Source: an uncultured Treponema sp.
Lineage (GTDB): Bacteria; Spirochaetota; Spirochaetia; Treponematales; Treponemataceae
DNA length: 64,000 bases
Assembly (NCBI RefSeq): GCF_946187725.1
Contig: NZ_CAMHSK010000003.1
Span: forward strand, 1 to 64,000
Direction: 5' to 3'
Each line of letters starts with the position of its first letter. Position 1 is the stretch's first letter. The notes beneath the pieces were generated by a model. The model saw only the letters and a program-made list of their open reading frames with translations, had not been told where the DNA came from and made no database searches. Position numbers and translations under genes: made by a program. This document shows, one piece after another, positions 34,201-41,195 of this stretch.

Positions 34201-36463
34201 TGCAATCGGAAATTCTACTGATATCAAGCAGTGGGCTTTTATCATTGATAATGCAAGTGACCTTCCTGTTGCGGAAGTTCATGTTCCTGAAGAAAATGCC
34301 GTAATTACGCGTGATTTTGAATTCTCTGGCGTAATCTATGATGATGACGGTGTTAAGAAAGATGAGCTTGGAAATGTAGTTGCAGGTCCAAAAATCTTCT
34401 ATAAATTTGACAGCGGACGATATGAAGAACTTGATCAGATTGGTACAAGTTTTATCATCCCTAAAAAACTGACTGATTTCACGGATAACGAACATGCAAT
34501 TACTGTTTATGCAGTTGATATTAATGGCGTTAAGGGACCTGAATTCACCCGCAATTTCAGAATTTCTCTTGAGGAACCAAAAGGCTCTGTCCTTACACCA
34601 CCAATCAGTGAAACTGTAAAGCAGACTGTAAAAATGACTGGTATCGCAACTGATAAGAACGGCATTAAGGCTGTCTATATTTCAGTTGATAACGGAAATT
34701 CTTACAATGAGGCAAAAGGAAACTTTGGCCACGAAATGACTCAGTGTAACTGGACTTACGAATTTGATACACGCGTCGTAGAAGACGGAACTCATGTTGT
34801 ATTCATGAAGGTTGTTGACTGGTACGGCATAGAAGGTTTGTATTCATCATTAATCAACATCGATAATACAGCTCCAAAAATTGACCTTGCTCTCCCTGTA
34901 GACGATTCAAAATCTACTGGTATGGTATTCTTCTCTGGTCAGACTATGGATAACATTGACCTTACGAAACTTTATATTACAATCCGTTCTCTTGATGGAA
35001 AATCGGTCAATTCAAAACTTGCACGCACAGATTTGACTCCTGATGAAATCATTACTCAGGCATTGGATATTTCAAATCTTGATGATGGATTCTACAATAT
35101 TGAACTTACTGGAGTTGATGCCGCTGCAAACATCACCCGTGTGAGCCGAAACATTCAGCTCGATAAAAAAGCTCCTAAGGCTAAAGTTGACCTGCTTTAT
35201 CCTCTAAACGGCGAGTTTGTTCAGGGTATCTTTAATATCTATGGTACGGCTGTCAGTGAAGTTGATATTCAGAGCCTTACGCTTTTCGTAGACGGAAAAA
35301 CTGTTGCCCAGACAGAACTTAGTGAAAGCGGTTTCTTCAAATATACACTCGATCAAACAATGATTGAGGAGGGTGCTCACACTATCCGAGTTGAAGCTTC
35401 TCTTGCTGATACTTCAAAAATTGTTTCGAATACTCAGTATCTCAATTATGGTGCTGTAGGTCCTTGGGTTACAATTGATAACTTCACTTATGGTGATTTT
35501 GCTGTTGAACGACCGTATATCATTGGAAATGCCGGTTATTCTTACGATGAAGAAGAGGTTGTCCGTGCAAATGCAAAGGGCGCTTCTAAAGAAATCAAAG
35601 ACAGTCTTGCTGGCAAATCAGTAGAATGTGTTGAACTTTCACTCGACAATGGAAAAACTTTCAAGCGTCTTTCTACTTCTGGAAAATGGCGCTACAGAGT
35701 CGAAAATGAGGATATTGAAGAGGGATACCACTTCCTTCTCGTTCGAGCTACAATGAAAAATGGTGAAGTTGCTGTTACCCGTTGTATTGTTCAGGTTGAC
35801 AGCACTAAGCCGACTATTAAGCTTATTTCACCTGGTTCAGGCGGACATTATAATCAGCAGCTTGAATTCTCTGGTCTTGCAAAGGATGATGTTGCTCTCA
35901 AGAGCCTTACCCTTGCATTGCGACAGGGCGATAAGTCTATGTATGAGATTCCTGGATTCATTCAGGGCCTCTACTTTGACTGGCAGTTCTGGGGTGCTAC
36001 GCTCTTCAATGTCGGTGCAGGCCTTACATTCTTCGATGACAATGTTAAGCTCCAGCTTCAGTGGGGACAGTTTACACAGCAGCAGCGCGCTCTGTTTGAC
36101 CAGAATGACATGCGCTACGGCGGAAACAATGTTCTTGGTGTCAAGCTTCTTGCAAATGTGTTCTATATGCCGTTCAGGTATTATCTTGGACCTGACTGGG
36201 AATGGCTCAGCTTGAATGTTGCGGTTGGTGCAAACTTTACACGATTCAATGAATCTGGTTCTGGTAAGCCGCAGATTCTTTCTGCCGGACTCTTGCAACT
36301 TGAATTCCCGCGTGTTACATTCTCACGCCAGAAGATGTTCCGAACGATTGCCTTCTATACTGAGGGGCAGCTGTGGTTCATTCCAACTGATGTTTCTTCA
36401 GAAGAGGAAATCAGAAGTATTGTTCCGCAGATTTCATTCGGTTTGCGTGTAAATGTATTCTAA
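31244..36463 (+). CDS. Giant Ig-like repeat surface protein with outer-membrane-like C-terminus
   Basis: About 1739 residues. Signal sequence: KKNLKKIISASVFVASCFGAFAFG. The body is a chain of about 12-14 bacterial Ig-like (Big/Ig_7-type) units, each with a recurring 'IDNTKPDVKVVSPKEDEVCNG ... G...D..gl..v..s.D.g' pattern (for example VDSEAPSVEIVAPKNHLW, IDNTAPKIDLALPVDDS, VDSTKPTIKLISPGSGG). The last 165 residues change to aromatic/alternating strands (FGVGAGLTFF-like, LQLQWGQFTQQQ, WLSLNVAVGANFTRF, VPQISFGLRVNVF) and end in Phe, as in outer-membrane beta-barrel domains. Start: ATG 31244 has GAGGAG 7 bases before; the track's ATG at 31229 overlaps that RBS. The next gene begins 11 bases before the stop. 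Confidence 0.85.
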   Translation: MFKVRAMKKNLKKIISASVFVASCFGAFAFGKRDADYRDVEHMDSWQETFDINEKKEGKYNIYVEAKDKGGNTEVAGPFNLFIDPDSDYAISGITNPINNMRVPGNLNIVGTCVDDDAVAEVWLILDGGEPVRAEGKEFWSYYLDTNNLEEGPHTIEVWGVDINGLSSQEKPKKKAFVTWNLDRRKPVTTVTNHALGELVSGKISLKGTVSDGNGIKSLYYSLDNGETYIQTKISEDKKDGNCYFDLPIDTRLSKDGPAILWFKAIDKMGSVGVSSYLYFIDNTKPDVKVVSPKEDEVCNGIFTIAGFAKDKVGLHKLSWSFNGQSEEFELIPGNPYWSKEIDTRGIAGKSTEFTITAVDTAGNIVTVKKSIALNQEDDKPVVTIQSPVADSVLSGEAGTVFVRGIVKDDDGVASVEYSLDGSSPVTLESQGVFAAQIPADDLFAGTHRITVVAKDIYGVKGNPATVSFTSMGPKASFSNAKIGSTEVTNGLLVHPESNPVYEVSASSPTGIVSYSYTIESGFNEVFATEEFTTKAPEKNVSVRIPLSNAPWGLVQITVSVKDIYERVVEKKSLINIKDLTYIHEDLLNSPLADKIIEGSDNSGVSVEIVSINGAEYKGGMNVIIPYGASEPATAVFNVGTEEKTVSVSYLIEGEDEVGGDLKQSGKAVLVDDHYEVKLANLPSRVTTLTVRAEAGKIASGSCKVTFCVVRPVPSKKSSWKEGDIHWIPAENARYNSSLNAYVLKAGEPFYGYAHVASPVTASLSNSELQLENNGKSIAVIPSKDGTYKNIAVSVKDGKGKSYSSSLVNLVVDSEAPSVEIVAPKNHLWVQNSTTLNVSASDANGISKVEYSLDGGASWADLKLAGGQYTANVGLSSFEDGLVGIDVRATDAVGRQTVKSIAIHKDTTPPEVEVILPGSEDIVNGENLIAFIAKDNGLLSKVEYFAPAKRGETSKPVDIPLASMIVTQVGTAEKPIDDLMTFKFSDAIGNSTDIKQWAFIIDNASDLPVAEVHVPEENAVITRDFEFSGVIYDDDGVKKDELGNVVAGPKIFYKFDSGRYEELDQIGTSFIIPKKLTDFTDNEHAITVYAVDINGVKGPEFTRNFRISLEEPKGSVLTPPISETVKQTVKMTGIATDKNGIKAVYISVDNGNSYNEAKGNFGHEMTQCNWTYEFDTRVVEDGTHVVFMKVVDWYGIEGLYSSLINIDNTAPKIDLALPVDDSKSTGMVFFSGQTMDNIDLTKLYITIRSLDGKSVNSKLARTDLTPDEIITQALDISNLDDGFYNIELTGVDAAANITRVSRNIQLDKKAPKAKVDLLYPLNGEFVQGIFNIYGTAVSEVDIQSLTLFVDGKTVAQTELSESGFFKYTLDQTMIEEGAHTIRVEASLADTSKIVSNTQYLNYGAVGPWVTIDNFTYGDFAVERPYIIGNAGYSYDEEEVVRANAKGASKEIKDSLAGKSVECVELSLDNGKTFKRLSTSGKWRYRVENEDIEEGYHFLLVRATMKNGEVAVTRCIVQVDSTKPTIKLISPGSGGHYNQQLEFSGLAKDDVALKSLTLALRQGDKSMYEIPGFIQGLYFDWQFWGATLFNVGAGLTFFDDNVKLQLQWGQFTQQQRALFDQNDMRYGGNNVLGVKLLANVFYMPFRYYLGPDWEWLSLNVAVGANFTRFNESGSGKPQILSAGLLQLEFPRVTFSRQKMFRTIAFYTEGQLWFIPTDVSSEEEIRSIVPQISFGLRVNVF

Positions 36464-37208
36464 AATCATTTATCTTCCGCTGCTGACTGCATTTTGTTTC
36501 GGTCTGTATGCGGAAGATTTTTTTTATCCAAAAAATATGGCTGTCCGTTGGGAAAAGCCTCAGGTCACAGAAAATTGCGCCCAAAAAGAAGAGATATTTC
36601 TTGTTGAAGATAAGGATTTGAGTTTGGAAAAGGATTTTTATATTACTGAGATTTCTGATGCCCTTTTCAAGAAAATGCAGGGAAAATCTTTTAAGGATAA
36701 CTGTACTATTCCTCGTTCAGATTTGCGTTATCTCCATGTTCTTCATAAAACTCTTGAAGGCACTGTAAAAGATGGCGAACTTGTCTGCAATGTAAAAATC
36801 GCTGACATACTTCTTGATATTTTCAAGGAATTATATTCTGCTGATTATCCTATTGAAAAAATCCACCTGATTGATGAATATGATGCCGACGATGAGCGAA
36901 GTATGAGCGATAATAACTCTTCGTGCTTCAATTTCAGATTTATTTCCCATACGAAGGTGGTTTCAAAACATGGGGCAGGGCTGGCCGTAGACATAAATCC
37001 GCTTTACAACCCGTATTACAAGTTCGTGAACGGTAAACCGAACCTGGAGCCTGCAAACAGCGGCGAATATCTTGACCGAAGCAAAAACTTTCCGTACAAA
37101 ATCGACCACAATGACCTTGCATACAAGCTCTTTACCAGTCGCGGCTTTGAATGGGGCGGCGACTGGCAGGACTGTAAAGACTGGCAGCATTTTGAATTCA
37201 AGAACTGA
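36453..37208 (+). CDS. Secreted M15-family peptidase (D-Ala-D-Ala carboxypeptidase/endopeptidase-like)
   Basis: 251 residues. The signal sequence is YSKIIYLPLLTAFCFGLYA. Zinc-peptidase signature: HGAGLAVDINPLYNP (HxxxxxxD) at about residues 173-187 and the second His in KDWQHFEF near the C-terminus. The FNFRFIS and RGFEWGGDW blocks fit the VanY/M15 fold acting on peptidoglycan cross-bridges or stem peptides. Its ATG is inside the end of the Ig-repeat gene (11-base overlap), so translation is coupled. It may help insert the giant surface protein through the wall, which is inference from the coupling. Confidence 0.88.
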   Translation: MYSKIIYLPLLTAFCFGLYAEDFFYPKNMAVRWEKPQVTENCAQKEEIFLVEDKDLSLEKDFYITEISDALFKKMQGKSFKDNCTIPRSDLRYLHVLHKTLEGTVKDGELVCNVKIADILLDIFKELYSADYPIEKIHLIDEYDADDERSMSDNNSSCFNFRFISHTKVVSKHGAGLAVDINPLYNPYYKFVNGKPNLEPANSGEYLDRSKNFPYKIDHNDLAYKLFTSRGFEWGGDWQDCKDWQHFEFKN

Positions 37209-37220
37209 AATCTGTGCTGT

Positions 37221-38168
37221 CTATTCTTCGTTTTTTGTGAACTTTGTGATAAAAATCGGAATAATCACCATTGCAAGGATTCCACCAATAAAATAGGCGA
37301 TGAAATTTCCAAGGTGGCCACCGAGAGGTGTGACTAAAAGTGTCTTTGAAAGATAAATCTTCCATGAAGCATAGATACCCAGCCCAACAGCTGTTAGAAC
37401 TGGAAGATTTTTGTGTCCGACTGGAATTTCATAATGAATATAATGCCGGTCAATGTACAGGCCCAAAAGAAGTGCACTGAAACTTCCACAGATTTTGAAG
37501 GCATCGTTCATAAGTTTTTCTGGATCAGCAAGCAATTTACCGTCAACATAATCCATTGGATACGGTTTGAATTTAATGTATACGATGGCTGCCGCAACAA
37601 ACACGAGACCTGCAAATGTCAAAATATCGGCGAGCTTATCTTTGCCTTTGACACAATTCAGAATTTTTCCTACTACGAAAATTGCGATTATTGAAAGAAG
37701 GAATCCAACGAGGACATCTTGTGGTGTGTGTACGCCAAGAAAATTGCGTGAAAAACCTGTGAGAAGAATGCCGATTGCACTCAAAATCGCAAGCCAGCGT
37801 CTTTTTTTGTATTGCCAGACGGCTGTTGTTCCAAGAACCGCTGCTGCACGGTTCGTATGACCGCTTGGAAATGAATAGCCTGTGGCAGCAACTTTTGAAT
37901 CACCGGCAGGCTCTATTAAATCAGAACGAATCCACGGACGGTATGCGCAGACTGTGAGTTTTACCAAAGAGTTTACTAGCTCTGAGCCTTGCATTACCCC
38001 GATAAAACGCTTGCCCCATTCCTTATCGATAGCCCAATAAATCACGAAAGGCAGATAGAAAAGAACATCGAGTGCAATTTTTGAAATATCGTTGAAGACT
38101 TCATCGAAAACTCCCCCTGATAATTCCCTCAGTCGTTGAAGAAATAATAAGTATTGAATATCCAACAT
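37221..38168 (-). CDS. PAP2-superfamily membrane phosphatase
   Basis: 315 residues with about 7-8 membrane spans. It dephosphorylates lipid phosphates or pyrophosphates such as undecaprenyl-PP or phosphatidate at the membrane. Phosphatase motifs: KLTVCAYRPW (KxxxxxxRP), YSFPSGHTNRAAA (PSGH) and GFSRNFLGVHTPQDVLVG (SRxxxxxHxxxD), all intact. AAGGAGG lies 6 bases before the ATG. Convergent with the M15 gene, 12 bases apart. The exact lipid substrate cannot be told. Confidence 0.9.
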   Translation of the reverse strand: MLDIQYLLFLQRLRELSGGVFDEVFNDISKIALDVLFYLPFVIYWAIDKEWGKRFIGVMQGSELVNSLVKLTVCAYRPWIRSDLIEPAGDSKVAATGYSFPSGHTNRAAAVLGTTAVWQYKKRRWLAILSAIGILLTGFSRNFLGVHTPQDVLVGFLLSIIAIFVVGKILNCVKGKDKLADILTFAGLVFVAAAIVYIKFKPYPMDYVDGKLLADPEKLMNDAFKICGSFSALLLGLYIDRHYIHYEIPVGHKNLPVLTAVGLGIYASWKIYLSKTLLVTPLGGHLGNFIAYFIGGILAMVIIPIFITKFTKNEE

Positions 38169-38250
38169 TGTGGCCTCCTTAAAAAAATCTTATAGTCAGA
38201 ATAGCACGCTTTTCTGATATTCTGCAAGTTTTAAAATTGCCTCATTTCTC

Positions 38251-38282
38251 TTGCATAAATCCATATATTCCTATAATATAAT
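38251..38282 (+). promoter_or_regulatory. Probable promoter of fabD-fabG
   Basis: TTGCAT at 38251-38256 with overlapping TATAAT hexamers at 38272-38277 and 38277-38282 (spacers 15 and 20). Further down, ATGACA...TGTCAT (38288-38312) forms a 6-bp interrupted palindrome in the leader that could be an operator. Confidence 0.45.
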
Positions 38283-38329
38283 CGAGTATGACATTTTAAC
38301 GATTTTTGTCATAATAAAAGGAGAAGCAA

Positions 38330-39286
38330 ATGGCTAAGAAGTATGCATTTTTGTTCCCAGGACAGGGCGCACAGGCTCAGGGAATGATTAAAGATGTTTG
38401 TGAGGCTTTCCCGGAAGCACGCAAGGTCATTGACGATATTTCCAAGGTTACTGGAAAAGATATTCCTAAATTGCTCTGGGAAACTGAGCAGACTGAATTG
38501 AACAGAAGTGATAACAGTCAGCTTGCAATTACTGCAGCTAGTCTTGCCGTAATGGCAGCATTGAAATCAAAAGGAATCGAGCCAAGTGCCGCAATGGGTT
38601 TCAGCTTGGGTGAATTCCCTGCTTTGTATGCTGCAGGAATCCTTTCTTTTGAAGATGTAATCAAAGTTGTTTGCGAGCGTGGTTCAATCATGCAGAAAGT
38701 TTGTGAACAGATTGCTGAAGAGAACGCAGGAAATGCTCCTGGAATGAGCGCAATACTTGGTCTTCCACCAGAGAAAGTTGAAGAAATTGCAAACGGAATC
38801 GAAGGTGCTTATGCCGCAAACCTCAACAGCGTCAAACAGACCGTAATCTCTGGTACTGCTGACGGTCTTACAAAGGCTGAAGAAGCTGCAAAAGCCGCTG
38901 GTGCTCGCAGAACCGTCCGCCTCGCCGTTGCAGGCCCATTCCACAGCCCGCTCATGCAGCGTGCCGCTGATAATTTCAAGATCGCTTTGGAGCCGTACAC
39001 ATTCTGTGACCCAAAAATCACTCTTTTCTCAAATGTTACAGGCAAAAAAGTAACAGAAGGTGCTCCTGCAAAAGCAAGCGCAGTTGATCACCTCACACAC
39101 CCGGTTCGCTGGACAGACGAAGAGAAAGTTCTCGCAGACATGATTAAAGAAGATTCTGCAAACGAATGGGTAATCCTCGAAGTGGGACCAGGAAAAGTCC
39201 TGAGCGGCTTGTGGGGGCAGACAGAACTCGGTGCAACTCTCGCATGTACACCAGTAAACACAGCTGAGGCTATTCAGTCACTGTAA
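38330..39286 (+). CDS. fabD: Malonyl-CoA--ACP transacylase
   Basis: 318 residues. It loads malonyl groups onto acyl carrier protein for fatty-acid synthesis. FLFPGQGAQAQGM starts the fold. The nucleophile elbow is MGFSLGEFPALYAAG, with the Ser present but Phe replacing the usual His of GHSLG. The catalytic His is in AGPFHSPLM. GANIEGAYAANLNS-type acceptor loop (EGAYAANLNS) and 'NVTGKKVTEG' follow. AAGGAG lies upstream of the ATG. fabG follows after 13 bases, probably an operon. fabF/acpP are not in the window. Confidence 0.93.
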   Translation: MAKKYAFLFPGQGAQAQGMIKDVCEAFPEARKVIDDISKVTGKDIPKLLWETEQTELNRSDNSQLAITAASLAVMAALKSKGIEPSAAMGFSLGEFPALYAAGILSFEDVIKVVCERGSIMQKVCEQIAEENAGNAPGMSAILGLPPEKVEEIANGIEGAYAANLNSVKQTVISGTADGLTKAEEAAKAAGARRTVRLAVAGPFHSPLMQRAADNFKIALEPYTFCDPKITLFSNVTGKKVTEGAPAKASAVDHLTHPVRWTDEEKVLADMIKEDSANEWVILEVGPGKVLSGLWGQTELGATLACTPVNTAEAIQSL

Positions 39287-39299
39287 AAAGGAGAAATTT

Positions 39300-40049
39300 A
39301 TGTTGTTGAAGAATAAAAAAGCACTTGTAACTGGTTCTAGCCGCGGTATTGGTCGCGCTATCGTTGAGGCTTTCATTAAAAATGGCGCTGAAGTCTGGGG
39401 CTTGTGCTCTAAGCCTAGTGCCGCAAAAGAAGATTTGGAGAAGCTTGCTTCAGAGAACGGAGTTGCTTTCCATGAGATTTACGCTGATGTCGGAAATGCA
39501 GAGCAGGTTACTGAAGTCGTAAAGGTAGCCCTTGCAGAAGCTGGTACATTCGATGTTCTCGTAAACAATGCCGGAATCACACGCGACGGTCTTTCTTTCC
39601 GCATGAAGAAAGAGGACTGGGACGATGTTCTTCGCATCAACCTCACAAGCGTATTCCTTATCAGCCAGATTGTTTCAAGCAACATGATTCGTGCAAAAGA
39701 CAAATCATGCTCAATCATCAATATGGCTTCAATCGTCGGTCTTCACGGACAGGGCGGTCAGGTCAACTATGCAGCATCTAAGGGCGGAATCATCGCTTAC
39801 TCAAAGGCTCTTGCAAAAGAAGTCGGAAGCCGTGGAGTTCGCGTAAATGCAATCGCACCAGGATTCATCGAGACTGATATGACTGCCGTTCTCAAAGACG
39901 ACATGAAAGCTCAGTGGATTGAAGGTCTTCCACTCAAACGGGCCGGAAAACCAGAGGACATCGCAAATGCAGCGCTCTTCCTCGCAAGTGATTTGAGCAC
40001 ATACATCACAGGCCAGGTTCTTGGCGTTGACGGCGGTATGGGGGCGTAA
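39300..40049 (+). CDS. fabG: 3-oxoacyl-[acyl-carrier-protein] reductase
   Basis: 249 residues, a short-chain dehydrogenase. It reduces 3-ketoacyl-ACP with NADPH in each elongation cycle. The cofactor motif is TGSSRGIGRAIVEAF, followed by VNNAGITRDG, the Ser in NMASIVG and the catalytic YAASKGG. The C-terminal ITGQVLGVDGGMGA is typical of FabG. AAGGAG site before the ATG, 13 bases after fabD. The TAA stop is part of a 14-bp inverted repeat at 40046-40139. Confidence 0.93.
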   Translation: MLLKNKKALVTGSSRGIGRAIVEAFIKNGAEVWGLCSKPSAAKEDLEKLASENGVAFHEIYADVGNAEQVTEVVKVALAEAGTFDVLVNNAGITRDGLSFRMKKEDWDDVLRINLTSVFLISQIVSSNMIRAKDKSCSIINMASIVGLHGQGGQVNYAASKGGIIAYSKALAKEVGSRGVRVNAIAPGFIETDMTAVLKDDMKAQWIEGLPLKRAGKPEDIANAALFLASDLSTYITGQVLGVDGGMGA

Positions 40050-40139
40050 GAAACTACATACGCCACTTCGTGTCGTTGACATGAGTGGAAATAATTAACT
40101 CGCCGCTTACGCGGCTAGCGTATCCATGTAGTTTCTTAC
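40046..40139. repeat. 94-bp element bounded by a 14-bp perfect inverted repeat at the fabG stop
   Basis: GTAAGAAACTACAT and ATGTAGTTTCTTAC are exact complements at 40046-40059 and 40126-40139. The left arm contains the fabG stop codon. Inside are a CCGC-TTAC-GCGG hairpin and an ACTT...GAGT-type pairing. It could be a large terminator-like structure or a small inserted element. Confidence 0.6.
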
Positions 40140-40194
40140 TTCGACGAGTTTTTGTTCCAAAAACTCGCGGAATTCCCTGTCTTTTAAATGACGC

Positions 40195-40280
40195 GGCCCT
40201 TCGCAGCATAGCTGCTTGGAGACTAGCTCAAAACCTGTCTCACAGGTTTTGCCCCGCTAGAGCGGGTCGCTCCCTATCCG
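40195..40280 (-). repeat. Structured element sharing the GTGAGAC hairpin with 28889-29110
   Basis: Minus strand order: ATAGGGAGC, hairpin CCCGCT-CT-AGCGGG, hairpin CAAAACCT-GTGAGAC-AGGTTTTG (40251-40229), then GTCTC (40223-40219), then a hairpin AGCAGC-TAT-GCTGC. The loop GTGAGAC, the following GTCTC and the leading GGGAGC are the same as in 28889-29110 while the stem bases differ and still pair. It lies just behind the rsuA-type gene. Confidence 0.65.
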
Positions 40281-40291
40281 TGCCGCTGTCT

Positions 40292-41095
40292 TTAGTCGCT
40301 CAGTAGTTTGATTTCTTCTTTGCTGAGTTCACGGTAACCACCGAGAGGAATTGTGGGATCAAGTTCTAGATTTCCCATCTTCACGCGTTTCAAATAAACA
40401 ACTTCGTTTCCCAGCTGAGCAAACATCCGCTTTACCTGATGAAATTTCCCTTCATAAATCTTGAGAAGACAATCGATATGCCGTGTGTTTTCCCCGCTCC
40501 CCTGCGAGCTTTCACAACTGCTCACTGCTAACTGCTCACTGCTAACTTCAAACTTAATCTCTGCCGGTTTTGCATCAAATCCGTTTTCGTTTCCTTCGCG
40601 GTCAATCCAGAAGCCTTTTGAGAATTTTTCTGTGTAGTTCTGTTTTTCTTCTTCGGTGAGAGAATCCCGCAAACCCACGGCGTAAGTTTTGGGTGCGTGA
40701 GTTTTTGGCGAGAGAAGCCTGTGCGTGAGCTTCCCATCTGTAGTGAGAATCAGCAGACCCTCGGTATCGATGTCGAGCCTGCCCATACAGTGAAGGTCGC
40801 CGCCTAAGAATTTGTGTTTTAGAGATTCGTCGAGCAAATCGAAGACTGTCTGATGCTCTCCATCCTTGTTCGCGCAAACGACATCCTGGCATTTGTTCAT
40901 CATAATGTAGAGGTCGTGCTGAAGTCGGATTTCTTCCTTGTCCACGCAAACAACATCATTCTCAATGTCGAGCTGAAATCCTGAGTCATAAACAAATTTG
41001 CCGTTGACGGTGACTCGTTCATCACGGAGCAGCTTTTTGACATCTTTTCGAGAGCCGAATCCATGATGAGACAAAATTTTATCGATTCTTTCCAT
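40292..41095 (-). CDS. rsuA: 16S rRNA pseudouridine synthase, RsuA/RluB family, with a repeat insertion
   Basis: 267 residues. An N-terminal S4 RNA-binding domain (ERIDKILSHHGFGSRKDVKK) precedes the catalytic domain with GRLDIDTEGLLILTTDG, whose Asp is the nucleophile, and LSPKTHAPKTYAVGL. Late EGKFHQVKRMFAQLGNEV and LKRVKMGNLEL complete the family pattern. RsuA versus RluB cannot be settled with certainty; RsuA is favoured by the GLRDSL and short N-terminus. The stretch VSSEQLAVSSCESSQGSGEN at about residues 182-201 is encoded by a heptad repeat array and lies between strands before HIDCLLKIYEG, likely a surface loop. AAGGA precedes the ATG. Confidence 0.85.
   Translation of the reverse strand: MERIDKILSHHGFGSRKDVKKLLRDERVTVNGKFVYDSGFQLDIENDVVCVDKEEIRLQHDLYIMMNKCQDVVCANKDGEHQTVFDLLDESLKHKFLGGDLHCMGRLDIDTEGLLILTTDGKLTHRLLSPKTHAPKTYAVGLRDSLTEEEKQNYTEKFSKGFWIDREGNENGFDAKPAEIKFEVSSEQLAVSSCESSQGSGENTRHIDCLLKIYEGKFHQVKRMFAQLGNEVVYLKRVKMGNLELDPTIPLGGYRELSKEEIKLLSD
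40519..40546 (-). repeat. 4-unit heptad array inside the rsuA-type gene
   Basis: On the coding strand GTTAGCA, GTGAGCA, GTTAGCA, GTGAGCA, followed by more degenerate copies. It encodes SSEQLAVSS, as in the methyltransferase gene. Confidence 0.85.
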
Positions 41096-41195
41096 TAGCG
41101 GTAATCCTTTAATTCAAACATTTGAAGCATAACAAGATTCCATTATATAATATATGCCTGCCAAGAGAAAGAATCCAGAATCCTATTTTTACCTG

